64,000 nucleotides of DNA, taken from assembly GCF_001540865.1 (NCBI RefSeq), contig NC_033635.1:5578559-5642558 (forward strand), read 5' to 3'. A program made the translations under genes and the position numbers. The first letter of the stretch is position 1, and each line of letters opens with the position of its first letter. This DNA is from Ananas comosus. Taxonomy: Eukaryota; Streptophyta; Magnoliopsida; Poales; Bromeliaceae. Under the pieces are notes generated by a model, which was not told where the DNA came from, made no database searches, and worked only from the letters and a program-made list of their open reading frames with translations. Positions 13,015 through 24,719 of the stretch are shown piece after piece.

Positions 13015-14502
13015 ATGGCGATGGCTCCGGGGTACAAGTTCACGCCGAGAGAGGAGTTTCTCGTGCGCGAAGTGCTGGGGAAGAGGCTGCGCGGGGAGCC
13101 GCTCGACGGTGCTGCCGCAAGCTGCATTTGCGAGGCCGATGTGTACGGCGACGATCCGGAGCGGCTCACCAGTCTGTTCACTCCCGTAAATCGCGACCCC
13201 TGCGAGTGGTTCTTCTTCAACTGGTGCAAACTGATCAAGGCCAAGAAAGTCCACCGCGGAGGCCGAGCTGATCAAGAAGGGCGGCGCAAGAACGGAAGGA
13301 AGGAGAGGACGGTGCGCAGGGACGGACGTGTAGAGATCGGGCAGTGGAGGTCCACCCAGGCCGTCAAAGACGTGTTCCAAATCGACGACTCGGGCCACGC
13401 CGTCGTGATTGGATACCACCAGAATTTCGAGTATCGTGACAGCAAGAAGCAGAAGTCCGAATGGCTCATGGAGGAGTACGGCGTCCTCCCGCCCTTGGAG
13501 GACGCAGGCGGCGACGACAAGGAGCTGGTTATCTGTAAAATCTACAAGACGCCTGCCGCCAGACGTGCCGAGGCAAAACGATCAGCTGTATCATCACCGG
13601 CTTCCCCAGTTCCTTCGTCCGTATTGCCGTCTCAGCATACATTGCCGCAGCAGCAGCAGCAGCATCCAGCTTGGACCGAATCGCTGCAGCTGCCACCTTT
13701 CGGGCCTTCACAGCCGGCAGTGGTGCCCCCAAATCGGCCCAATCCGTGGCTGTCGAGCGCGCTGTTGCAAGCATCCTGGCCCGAGCAGTTGTTGCAGCCT
13801 CCTTTTTCGTCAGAACTTTTACTGCTCCCTTATCAGCATGATCCGCTGCCGCCACCCCTTCTGCCGTGGCACCGGCCCGGACAGTTGCCTCGGCTTCTTC
13901 CGCAGCTGGACATGCCGCAATACAACATCGCAATGACGGCAGGCGCCTTGTCTGATGCATCCTTTTTCCCTGATGATCTAATTTGGTCTGATGGTAACCA
14001 ATTTGTGTCCGACGAGCATTGTGGAATCATTGATGCCTCTGCCGAAACTCTGCAGCTTCCGCCGCCGCCGCCACCAGTAGTAGTTCATCCGCAGCCTCAT
14101 GCTGTCTCAGCTGCACATGTCGATGATGATCGCACACCTGCTATCTCACAGAGCTCCCAATGTACTACTATTGCGAAGATATCCGAACATCACGCGGATA
14201 ATGGCAGCGTACTTCCCCTGCCAGACGAACAACAACAACAACAACAACCACCACCGCACGCCGAGTCGAATGCTGCTGCACGGAGACGTCCAAACGATCT
14301 ACAACTTCTAGAGAGATCGGCGAAGAGGAGGAACATTCTTGGGACCCACAATTCTCTCTTCGTAACAAGCCCTCCGCGCCTTCCAACCGTCCGCAGAGCC
14401 CCGATGAGTCTCGATGATCGGCAAGAGGGTGCATGCATGCATGGCTTTCTGTTTCGTGAGAAGCCCACCGTCCACAACTTTTTGATGATCGGCAACGACT
14501 AG
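13015..14502 (+). CDS. NAC-domain transcription factor, divergent
   Basis: An uninterrupted 495-codon frame from the ATG in GATCATGGCGATG. An ATG 60 bp upstream is also in frame but falls in a putative 5' leader, so the later start is preferred because NAC proteins begin close to the GYxFxP motif. The NAC subdomains appear in order: GYKFTPREEFLV (residues 6-17), ADVYGDDPERL (41-51), EWFFFNWCK (64-72), then IGQWRSTQAVKDVF (108-121), VVIGYHQNFEYR (130-141), EWLMEEYGVL (149-158) and LVICKIYK (171-178). NAC domains bind DNA as dimers in the nucleus. The linker at 78-106 is unusually rich in Arg and Lys, and the canonical GGYWK is replaced by IGQWR, so DNA contacts may differ. The C-terminus is rich in Pro and Gln, with two poly-Gln tracts and a basic SAKRR near the end, typical of an activation region. 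There are no introns in the CDS, unlike the usual two-intron NAC gene, which suggests an intron-loss lineage or a retrocopy. Confidence 0.88.
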   Translation: MAMAPGYKFTPREEFLVREVLGKRLRGEPLDGAAASCICEADVYGDDPERLTSLFTPVNRDPCEWFFFNWCKLIKAKKVHRGGRADQEGRRKNGRKERTVRRDGRVEIGQWRSTQAVKDVFQIDDSGHAVVIGYHQNFEYRDSKKQKSEWLMEEYGVLPPLEDAGGDDKELVICKIYKTPAARRAEAKRSAVSSPASPVPSSVLPSQHTLPQQQQQHPAWTESLQLPPFGPSQPAVVPPNRPNPWLSSALLQASWPEQLLQPPFSSELLLLPYQHDPLPPPLLPWHRPGQLPRLLPQLDMPQYNIAMTAGALSDASFFPDDLIWSDGNQFVSDEHCGIIDASAETLQLPPPPPPVVVHPQPHAVSAAHVDDDRTPAISQSSQCTTIAKISEHHADNGSVLPLPDEQQQQQQPPPHAESNAAARRRPNDLQLLERSAKRRNILGTHNSLFVTSPPRLPTVRRAPMSLDDRQEGACMHGFLFREKPTVHNFLMIGND

Positions 14503-15890
14503 TGGCCCTCCGATCCCTGATCATGCGTGCACATACACTGATACACATTCAGTATGTAATTATACATGGTTGTAGTTATATATACCAATGCGGATCATAT
14601 TCATAGATATCCATTTGATTATATACTGTATTCGGCAAATATATATATATATATATATATATATAATTGGTGTGCCATATCTCTGTGCAACGACGACCAG
14701 AGTCCTTCAATTTTCAAATTTTTAATAAGGGCAGTGCGATTTGTCACACACCTTTTTTATGTATTTTTTATGGTATTTTAGTTCAATGGCCGCTTTTCTT
14801 ACAACAGTTTTGTAGAAAAGGCTACATATATATTATTTTTAAAGCATAAGATTCACATCCTATTCATCTTCGAGGTTACAAATTAATAAAGAAATTATAT
14901 CTACAAAATAAGTGGAGTGCAAAGTTTAGACCGAATTTAGCATTGATCAAGTTTTGCCGCTTTCTATTTTTCGAATTTAAAAAACTGAGAGGTTTAGTTT
15001 AAAATTTTAAATTAACCACAGGTGGCCACACGCTGAAATTTATATAACTTTACATCATGCGTAAATAGCAATTACTTTTTCTTTTAAACTACTCAATCGA
15101 TCTAATTTAATGTTACTTTTAAATAATAAGTATGTATAGTTACATGCATTTAACTAGGGTGCATGATGCAAATTCTTCTCAAGGACCACATTTTTTCGCA
15201 CCTCATCCATATCTTGACCGTTCATTGATCTGTAACTAGCTAGTGAGATCAGTTGGTTTTGTCGTTTTGTGATACTTCTGTTAATTACGCTGGTGAAGGA
15301 GTAGAGAGATATTAACAACATGATCCACTAGTAATAATAATTTATTGGCCCAACATCGGCCCAAAATATTTAATTTTAATTATTATTATTAGTATGGAGG
15401 GCTCATATATTTTAATGAAAATTTTTTTTCATCTGATATGAAACTATTAGGCGTTACAAACTCCTTCCGTTTAGCTCCTGACGTCCCATCGTCGTTTGGT
15501 CACCAAACCACACTTTCGACCGTTATTTACTGATTGTAACAATTTGATCTGCTAGAAATAATAACTAGTTGGATCTAAATTATCGGTCCAAAATATTTAA
15601 GTCTATTTATTATTATTAACGTGGCTGTCTTATATATTCTAATCAGAATTTTTTTTTCATTCAATATAGAACTATTGAGTGTTACAAATAGGAATCTACC
15701 AAATCTCCTAGGAAAGTTCTATCGCTCTCTCATACTATAGGTCAATCTTAATTCCTGACATTTGTTATCAAGATTTAAGTAGTTTTAAAATTAACAACAG
15801 AAAAGAGGTCAAATCAATTAAAAACAATTTATAATAATTTATGGATAAAGTCACTACTTAATTTAACACATTCAAAATTTGTGTGAGTAT
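14503..15890. other. Intergenic, AT-rich, no gene recognised
   Basis: This contains the NAC 3' flank, a (TA)n tract at about 14640-14665 and diverged repeats. Two related blocks, at about 15330-15450 and 15560-15680, share 'ggcccaaaatatttaa', 'tattattatta' and 'gaaacta/gaactattag(g)c/gttacaaa', so they look like an old duplication. No conserved coding frame was seen. Confidence 0.5.
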
Positions 15891-15904
15891 ATATATATAT
15901 ATAG

Positions 15905-16081
15905 AAAGAGAACTAGGCTGGAATATTATTAATAGCATCAAGCTATTCGTGCTATTGAGTTTTTAGTCCTTAGATTGATAAATGAGTGGTTAGGATGATG
16001 TGGGCCCCTTAGGGTTGAGTGAGTGAAAAACTCGATAGCACCAAGGATTTGGTGCTATCGATAGTACCCCAGTCGGATTCT
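15905..16081. mobile_element. Small MITE-like element with inverted ends
   Basis: The left end 'agaactaggctggaatatta', followed by 'atagcatcaagctattcgtgctat', is mirrored by 'ggtgctatcgatagtacccc' and 'agtcggattct' on the right. It is bordered by (TA)n on both sides, as are the neighbouring foldback elements. Ends are approximate. Confidence 0.5.
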
Positions 16082-16085
16082 ATAA

Positions 16086-16126
<41 letters not shown>

Positions 16127-16130
<4 letters not shown>

Positions 16131-16671
16131 GGGCTACTATACTCTTATAAGTATTAGACCCTTCGTACTCATATGTTGTTTTCGATGATGGGGCTTTCGA
16201 ATCGACGATCCACTCCGTTAAATATGATCTAGAGTATTTAAAATTTCTAAAAAATAAATTTTGTAATTTTTCGAAATCATAATAAAGTCCATCAAACGGG
16301 CATAAAGTGAAGGGTTAAAATCGAACGACGTCCTAAAAATGGATGATCGGATCCTTTAATTTAAGATCAGAGTTATTTCTTTATTTAGGTAGTGAATAGA
16401 ATTTTCTATCAAAAATTCAACCTATTCTAATTCTTTTACACCGTTAAACTAGCAAATATTCCATACCGGTCGTTAAAAATTATCAATTTTGTGAGCTTTT
16501 GATCGTAAGGTAAATGATGTTGAAAAATTATGAAATTTGATTTTTTAGAAGTTTTAAATATTCTAGATAATGTTTAACGGTATGGATCGTCGATTCGAAA
16601 AACTCTATAATCGAAAACAACTTATGAGTATGAGGGCGATCGTACTGATAAGAGTATAGTAGCCGGACTAT
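16127..16671. mobile_element. Foldback element (family A), copy 1
   Basis: About 545 bp with terminal inverted repeats of roughly 150 bp. The left arm starts GGGCTACTATACTCTTAT and continues through TTCGAATCGACGATCC. The right arm, read in reverse, gives GTCCGGCTACTATACTCTTA and then TTCGAATCGACGATCC. It sits inside a TA microsatellite (16085-16126 and 16671-16682). There is no coding capacity, so it must have moved using enzymes from elsewhere. Related copies lie at about 16681-17010, 19748-20168, 21850-22420, 43484-43610 and 45249-45785. Confidence 0.8.
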
Positions 16672-16680
16672 ATATATATA

Positions 16681-17010
16681 TAGTGCGTCTGGTACGCTTC
16701 TGGAAGCACGGAGCGCTCCGTGCTTCCAAGTTGTTTTCGATATTCGGACTTTCGAATCGATGATCGGCTCCGCTAGACTTGATCTAGAGTATTTGAAGTA
16801 TCTAGAAAATAAATTTTGCAATTTTTCGATATTATTTGCCTAGTGATCGAAGTGGCTCAAAATCAACGGCTGAAAATAAAAATCTTACAAAATATGATGA
16901 TATGACATTAAAATTTTAGATCAAAATTATCGATCTTATTTTATATGATATAAAAAATTTTCTATCAAAATTTCATGTGATTTGGATATTTCTACACCGT
17001 TAAAATTATT
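16681..17010. mobile_element. Foldback family A, truncated copy with perfect 26-bp palindrome
   Basis: The left arm is recognisable from TTTTCGATATTCGGACTTTC and then GAATCGATGATCGGCTCCG, but the right arm has been lost into an AT-rich stretch. Near the start, 16702-16727 is a perfect 26-bp palindrome (half-site GGAAGCACGGAGC), where other copies have a gapped version of the same symmetry. Confidence 0.65.
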
Positions 17011-17169
17011 GATTTATTATTTACAATTATTATTAATAAATAATTATAAATAATAAATTAATAATAATATCGATTATCTATTTATTAATAATTATTAATT
17101 AATAATAATATCGATTATCTAATTAATAAGAATAATTATTTTATTATTAATTATTAATAATAAATTACT

Positions 17170-17254
17170 AATAATATCGATTATGTATTTCTTAAGAATA
17201 ATAATTATTAATTTAATAATTATTATTCTTAAGAAATACATAATCGATATTATT
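17170..17254. repeat. 85-bp perfect palindrome (42-bp arms, 1-bp spacer)
   Basis: Arm 17170-17211 is the exact reverse complement of arm 17213-17254, with a single T between them. Each arm contains ATCGAT, TTATGTATTTC and CTTAAG. The right arm is repeated in direct orientation from 17261 (period 48 bp). It lies in a region of 17010-17400 made almost entirely of A and T. Such a sequence can extrude a cruciform or hairpin. Confidence 0.9.
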
Positions 17255-17419
17255 ATTAATTTAATAATTATTATTCTTAAGAAATACATAATCGATATTA
17301 TTATTAATTTAATAATTTAGATAATAATAATTATTTATTTTATTATTTAAGCAATAGATAATGATTTAAATATATTAATTAGATTAATTAATAATTTACT
17401 ATCATTAAAATTTAAATTT

Positions 17420-17630
17420 ATATTTAATTAACCTTGTTCTGATTCGGGAATAAGCTTGTTCCAGGAAAAAGGTGGAACAGCAGTTCCAGCTAGTTCCAGT
17501 CTTATACCAGTTAGTTCCAGAAACCCAGAAACTACTGTTCTCGGTTACCAAACGCTGCGTTTGAGAACAAAGGGGGGAACAAGAGCTTATTCTCCCCCTT
17601 GTTCCCGAACCAAACACTACCCTAAAGTAT
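17420..17630. mobile_element. MITE remnant with GGGAACAAG-type ends
   Basis: 'ccttgttctgattcgggaat' near 17430 is mirrored by 'cccccttgttcccgaacc' near 17595. Between them are repeats of 'gttccag' and 'gggggaacaag'. The nearby 'accaaacgc' and 'accaaacac' phrases are typical of plant hAT-type MITE borders. Boundaries are uncertain. Confidence 0.45.
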
Positions 17631-17860
17631 GAAAATTCTAGAATGCAACGGGTATATTAGTGATGTGGCGTAACAAACCAATCAAATTAATCCTTTTAAG
17701 AATATATGTCCCATCATGATTGTAAAAAAGTATTTTTACTATACTTTTGTTTGAAAAGAAGGAATGTGATTGGCTTGTTATTGATGACGTGGTGCAAATG
17801 TGACAGTGTAGAATTCCTCCCTAAAGTAACAATTTAAGTATTTTGGACAGAAGTACTGTN

Positions 17861-19590
17861 AGTGTTTTAAACCGTTGGATCCTCTTTGAGATTCGTGCAC
17901 AGGTTTGGGGGATGAAGTGGGATGTAGCTAGTAACACGGTTAACAGAGAAATAAAAGAGGAAAGAGAATCCCACTTCAAACCTCTCTCTCTCTCTCTCTC
18001 TCTCTCCGTTAATAAAGAAATTAAAGAGGAGAGAGAACCCCCCCTCAACTCCCACCATCTCTGGCTCTCCCTCCCTCACCCTGCTCCTTTCTCCCACCCC
18101 CACCTGTTGGCCCCACAACCCTAGCCGCGCGACACTGCCACCCACCGGTGCCGCTCGTGTTTTTTAAAAAAATAAAAATAAAAATTTTACACAAATCTTG
18201 TAATTTTTTTTTACATAATTTTTAATTTTTATAAAAATCAGTAAAAGAATATAAAATTGTACCAAGAATCGTATATTTAAATTTTTTTTGCAGAAAAAAT
18301 AAAAATTTATTTAGTACCAATCTTGTAGAATTTTTTTTAATAAAAATATAAAAAAGTACGTAGAAAAAAAGAAAATACAAGTATCTTATATTTTCTTAAA
18401 AGATCCATAGCTTATGACGACTTTTTTTTATAAATTTTCAAAAAATTACATTAAAATATGAAATTTTAATTCAATATAAAAAATATTAGAAAAAATAAAA
18501 TAAAATTATCATTTTCTATAATGGAAAAAAATTGCATATGCTCATCATTTTATTTTTTAAATAATTTTAAAAAAATTAAAATAATTCAGCTAAAAATAGA
18601 AATAAATATGCGGAAAAAAAATTGTAAGGTTTGAAGTGGGATTCTCTCTTCTTTTTAAGTTCTCTGTTAACGGAGAGAGAGAGAGAAAGAGAGATTTGAA
18701 GTGAGATTCTCTCTCCTCTTTTATTTCTCTGTTAACGGTGTTACTAGCTGCATCCCACTTCTGACTTTTTTATAAAACAATCATCTAAAATTTTAAAATT
18801 TGCGAAATAACCCTCTCAAAATTTTATTTGGAAAACTAACCTTCCTTTCGCCACGTCGGCGCCACGTCAGAATTTCTTTTAAAGGCGGTGAATCGTTCCT
18901 CGCTTTCTTCTATTTTTTTTAAAGGCGGTGAATCGTTCCCCGCTTTCTCCCATTTCTTTTAAAGACGGTGAATTATTTACCGCCTTTCACTTATTTAATG
19001 TTTCTTTCTATATCCCATATATAATTCTAACAACCATATAAAAATTTTAACAAATCACATATAATCTTAACAACCTTTAAATCCTAATAATTTATCCATA
19101 TAATTTCATACAATCTTAACAGCCTGAAATTCTAATAATCTATCCATACAATCTTAATAATCAAATAAAAATTTTAATGATCCACATATAATCCTAACAA
19201 TCTCACTTTTTTCTATTTCCCATATAATCCATGCACAATTTTAATGAATGTGGTGAACGATTCACCGTATTTAAAAGAAATAGAAAAAAGCGGGAAACGA
19301 TTCATTGCTTTTAAAAAGGAATGGAAAAAAGCGAAAAATGATTCACCGCCTTTAAAAAAAAAGGGAGAAAACGGAAAACGATTCACCGTCTTTGTAAGAA
19401 AATCCTGACTTGGAGCCCACGTGGCGAAAGGAGAGTTAGTTTAACAAATAAAATTTTCACAGTGTCATTTTGCCAATTATAGTTTTTTGGAGGGTCATTT
19501 TATAAAAAAACCCTCCCACTTCATCCCACTTATTCTCCCAAACCTGTGCACGAATCTCAAAGAGGATCCAATGGTTTAAAACACTATAGT
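17861..19590. mobile_element. Large foldback element carrying a nested second element
   Basis: The left arm starts AGTGTTTTAAACCGTTGGAT and runs through GATTCGTGCACAGGTTTGGG, 'gaagtgggatg', 'ggttaacagagaaataaaag' and a CT microsatellite. The complementary right arm occupies about 18640-18765 plus 19508-19590, ending GGTTTAAAACACT. The right arm is split by a separate element at 18764-19507. The core (18165-18640) is AT-rich and non-coding. Nesting inside an arm shows that this outer element inserted first. Confidence 0.78.
18764..19507. mobile_element. Nested inverted-repeat element with repeated GGCGGTGAATCGTTC motif
   Basis: About 740 bp with arms of roughly 130 bp. The left arm has ATAACCCTCTCAAAATTTTA, CCTTTCGCCACGTC and GGCGGTGAATCGTTCC. 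The right arm gives the reverse complement of the same blocks (GGAAAACGATTCACCG, CCACGTGGCGAAAGGAG, GGAGGGTCATTTTATAAAA). The 15-bp GGCGGTGAATCGTTC motif appears several times inside. It interrupts the right arm of the 17861-19590 element. No protein is encoded. Confidence 0.72.
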
Positions 19591-19628
19591 ATAGGAGCTT
19601 CTATACTATTGATAGTATAGAAGCACAA

Positions 19629-20168
<540 letters not shown>

Positions 20169-20970
20169 TTCAACAATTCTGAAAAAGTTATTTAGTCAAA
20201 TAACTCTTCTTTTACCAACTCGGTACTGGAATGAATATTTCTGTCAAAACCGATGAATCTTTCACCGCCTTCAAAAAGACGGTGAATAATTCGCCATCTT
20301 CTAAACTTCTTCTTAAAGTGGTGAATCGTTAACGATATTTTTGAAGGCGGTGAACGATTTACTATTTTTAAGAGATTGATTTCTAGATGGCACGATAAAT
20401 TCCTAATAGATACCACAAATTTTATTTATAATAATCACTTTGTATGATAAATTTTAAGTAGATATTTGCAAGGGTATTTGGTAAAGGCATTTGATGGAGG
20501 ACGACGCTTAGAGTGATGACTACGAATCTTTGTAAAAACTTAAAAGGAGTGTTTAAGAGAGTTCATGTTTTGCTTATCACAACTTTAAACGGGCGCGGAA
20601 AAACATTGTTCAATGATTTGGGCTTGTTGAATTTAAAATATCTACGGAAGATTTGTTGTACAAAGTGATTGTGTAAATAAAATTTAAGATAAAGATAGTG
20701 AACAATTTACAGCTTTATTAGAAAATTTAAAAGTAATAAATTGTTTACTGTCTTTTTTTGAGGGCGTTGAACGATTAACCTTTTTAACAAAATTATCTAT
20801 TTTGGCTTGAGTTTGAAAAAGAAGAATTATTTAAAAAGCTAAAGTTTTTAAAATATTATTTAATTAATTATATAATTTTATAAAGTTATTTGAAAAAAAA
20901 AATATCTTTCTTGCCGACCAGACAGTAGCGACTAGCGAGTAAAGCCTCTCGGCATCGAATTGACTGATCA

Positions 20971-21545
20971 GTAGACCTGGCAATCTTGACCCAAACCTAT
21001 GGGTACCCGCGAGTTACCCACAAATTTGCCGGTATGGGTACCAACTTTTTCAACCCAAAAAATTATGGGTAAAACGGGTGGGTACCCATCAAGCAATGGG
21101 CATTTTGGGTAACCCGCGGGTACCCGCACATATATTTTTTAATTACAAAATATATTTTCTTAATTAATATATGTTTTTTATTTACTCATCCTAAAAATTC
21201 TAGTCCTAATTTCTTATTGCATGTCTTTTATATTATGAAATATTTTTGCTTTAAGATTTTAAATATTTTTATTGTATGTTATGATATTTTAAACAATGAG
21301 TTATATTACGCTTTTAAAACTTAAATATATATAGGTGTGTGTGTGTGTTTTGCATTTAAAAAATATAAGAACCAAAAAATAAAAATTGCGGGTAACCCGC
21401 ATACCCACCCCGCTCACCCACGGGCGGATATGGGTAAAGATGTTGACTACCCAAAAATTTACAGGTAAATTTTATCCATGCCCAAATAACCTACGGGTAT
21501 AATAACCCGCCCGTGTGTTACCCAATCTGCCCGTTTGTGAGATCT
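20971..21545. mobile_element. Inverted-repeat MITE (hAT-like), 8-bp target-site duplication
   Basis: The element is flanked by a perfect 8-bp repeat, ACTGATCA, at 20963-20970 and 21546-21553. Its left part is full of 'gggtacccg' and 'gggtaaaacggg', and its right part has the mirrored 'acccgcatacccacc', 'taacccgcccg' and 'ttacccaatctgcccg'. Terminal similarity is weak (TAGACCTGGCAA against TAGATCTCACAA reversed). An 18-bp direct repeat also surrounds the site, so the exact duplication is ambiguous. Confidence 0.65.
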
Positions 21546-21800
21546 ACTGATCAAGCATCGAATTGACTGATCAAATCTTTATCCTACTGTAGATAGAAAA
21601 ATTAATATAATATAATATTTATATAAAAAAGAAAGAAAAAAAAGGGATTGGCAGAAGAGTAGGAGTTAGCACTTCAATCATGGCTGCAGTGTTGCCAAGT
21701 GGCAGACTATTCGGCATCCCAACCCAGCCTGATTAGTGTGATTCCTCCGCCACGTATCATTCCTCGCCTCTTCGCTAGACGCCAAGGTGACCAAACACAC

Positions 21801-21843
<43 letters not shown>

Positions 21844-21849
21844 CTCGTC

Positions 21850-22420
21850 CGGAAAAATCTACTGTATTATACGCGTACGAGTCCAAATATTATATTTTTA
21901 TAAGTATGATCGTCTAAAATTCGGTATTGATTATAGAATCTACATATTAACGATTCATATCGTTAAATATTATCAAAAGTATTTAAAATTTTAAAAAAAT
22001 CAAATTTTATAATCTTTTGATATTATTTATCTTATGAGCAAAAGATTTTAAAATTAATAATTTTTAACGATCGGTATAAAATACTTGCTAGTTTAATAGT
22101 ATAAAAAAATCGAAATCGATTAAATTTTTGATAGAAAATTCTATTCACTATCTAGATGGAGATCAATAACTCTGATCTTAAATTGAAGGATCCCATCACC
22201 CTTTTTGAGGACGTCGTTCGATTTTGACCGTTCATATTATGCATGCTTGATGGACTTTATTATGATTTCAAAAAATTATAAAATTTAGTTTTTAAAAATT
22301 TCAAATACTCTAAATTATATTTAATGGAGTAGATCATTAATTCGGAAGCTCTATCGTCGAAAATAACTTATAAGTACGAATTGCTCAATATTTATAAAAA
22401 TATAGTAGCCATATTCTATA
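21850..22420. mobile_element. Foldback family A, diverged copy
   Basis: The right arm contains 'ataaaatttagtttttaaaa', 'taatggagtagatcattaat' and ends 'aaaatatagtagcc', the reverse of the GGCTACTATA terminus. The left arm is eroded but keeps 'gattcatatcgttaaatatt'. The centre shares 'gatggactttattatgattt' with copy 1. The CT microsatellite at 21801-21843 lies just outside. Confidence 0.6.
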
Positions 22421-22424
22421 CTTA

Positions 22425-23256
22425 CATCATATTATTACTAAAAAGTTAATTACATTTTTTTAAAAAAAATATAATAAAAATATATTTTTAGAGACGCCAA
22501 ATCACCAATATAACCAGTAGACGCTACTCATGCCCACTCCTTACAAAATTGGTAAATTACACTTCAACCCCCTGAACATAGAAACTCAGCCTGTATAGTT
22601 ATCTTTAAATTTTTATTAAATTTAATAATTAAAGTTTAATACTTTCTACATTTTGGCCTTTTGGTATGTTTTAGAAATAATTTTATAACTGATTCTATCC
22701 ATTTTTTATAATTATAAAAATAATTTTTTTAAAAAAGTAATTATGAAAATAGACCTTTAATATGCGAGATTGAATTTTTCAAAAAATAATTAGTATAAAG
22801 ATGAATGAGTCACCGCATTTAAACGTTGCGAATTATTCACTGCATTCATAATTTCTTAAACCAACACAATTATTTTTAAATGCAGTAAACCGTTTACTGT
22901 CTTTATTATATTATCTATCGCTGTTTTTAAAAACGATGAACCATTCAACGCTTTTATGCGCATTTCTTTCTTTCTCCACCATGCTGATATCTATATGGCA
23001 AAACGAAAACTATATTTACAAATAAAAATTTTATTAATTTAATTTTAGAATAAAATTTCGGAAAAGACCTAGTGAGCTAAAACTGCCTTCTAATTCAATA
23101 GTCTAATTTCTAAAAAAAAAAAACTAATGTAATGCAATAGATTGATCAATATATATATATATATATATATTATATAAATATAGAGACTTATCTTATCTAA
23201 TGTATGCAGGCCAATAGTTTATCGTATATGGCAAATTATGCGTGGAGACCAAAGTT
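22425..23256. other. Intergenic, AT-rich, no gene recognised
   Basis: Contains degenerate 'gtgaatcattcaccgc'-like motifs near 22805-22960 that resemble the nested element at 18764-19507, and a (TA)n tract at about 23150-23170. No coding sequence was seen. Confidence 0.5.
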
Positions 23257-24290
23257 AAACTAAGTTCTAATATTTTTAATGATAATCAAAATTTTGATGA
23301 TCAAAATATAAGTTTTCAAACGTACATGAGTACTGTGCCATTACAACCCTGTAATAAAGAAAGTCAATAATATCTGAATTCGTTGTCATACTATTTTTAT
23401 TTTTCTCTCAAATTTATATTTTATTATAATATTCAAAAATATTAAAGACAACTAATATCGAATGATTGATTATTATTAATGGTAATTTACATACTTATAT
23501 GTGGTACACTATTTTATTTTAATATTCTGTAAGTTAAATAAAGTCTGTACTCCAATTTTAATGACTTATGTTTTTTTTGTTTTGGACCTCCGCACACACC
23601 TCTCTTATTCGATATTTTATATAATCATGATGTTAGTAAAATAATTAAAATTTATTTAAGTTATCTAATATTCACCTTTACACTGTTTTTAGTTGTAACT
23701 TAAACTGATAATAGAAAAAAATTAATAAATAGATAATAAAAAAAATAAAATAATATGATAAACTAAGTTCTAATATTTTTAATGATAATCAAAATTTTGA
23801 TGATCAAAATATAAGTTTTCAAACGTACATGAGTACTGTGCCATTACAACCCTGTAATAAAGAAAGTCAATAATATCTGAATTCGTTGTCATACTATTTT
23901 TATTTTTCTCTCAAATTTATATTTTATTATAATATTCAAAAATATTAAAGACAACTAATATCGAATGATTGATTATTATTAATGGTAATTTACATACTTA
24001 TATGTGGTACACTATTTTATTTTAATATTCTGTAAGTTAAATAAAGTCTGTACTCCAATTTTAATGACTTATGTTTTTTTTGTTTTGGACCTCCGCACAC
24101 ACCTCTCTTATTCGATATTTTATATAATCATGATGTTAGTAAAATAATTAAAATTTATTTAAGTTATCTAATATTCACCTTTACACTGTTTTTAGTTTTG
24201 TAACTTCAAACTGATATAGTAAAAAAATTTAACAAATAGTATGATAAAAAAAAATAAAATCAATATGATATTAAATTGATCATACTTTAA
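23257..24290. repeat. Near-identical tandem duplication of about 503 bp
   Basis: Copy 1 (about 23257-23759) and copy 2 (about 23760-24290) begin with the same 'aaactaagttctaatattt' and are indistinguishable by eye for over 400 bp. The difference is confined to the last 80 bp, where copy 1 has a series of one- to two-base deletions relative to copy 2. That pattern resembles uncorrected long-read sequence more than natural divergence. It is non-coding. Confidence 0.92.
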
Positions 24291-24719
24291 TGGTAGAATA
24301 TAAAAGCTAAATTACAAAAAGAACCACTCATGCAAAATGATTTTTCGCTTTCCATTCTCTTGTCACTCTAAAAACTTATATAACTTTGTCTCCTTCGTAA
24401 ATGAAATGTCCCTTTCATCCGCGTACACCGTCAGTAATCTGTTACGTTTCCGTGTTATAAAATATATTATTATTTTTTATCCAATATCTCAGTTTTTTTT
24501 TTGATAATCGGTTAAAATTAGTCGAAAGACAAAGGTCACTTTGTTGTCAACGTGTAGTTTTTAAATGACTAGAATAGAAATGAAAACCCGAATTTTGACA
24601 GATAGTTTTGATGTAGATTTAGTCAATATTAAAATAAAAAAACGTACGTGAATTAACGAAGGTTTTGCCTATTATTCAAATCTCATATATTACTACCAGA
24701 GAAGTGACCAGAACCGATT

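Noticed and set aside
20971..21545. CRISPR-like reading of the repeated 'gggtaccc' motifs
   Set aside because: The repeats are inverted, irregular and lie within a MITE; this is plant DNA.
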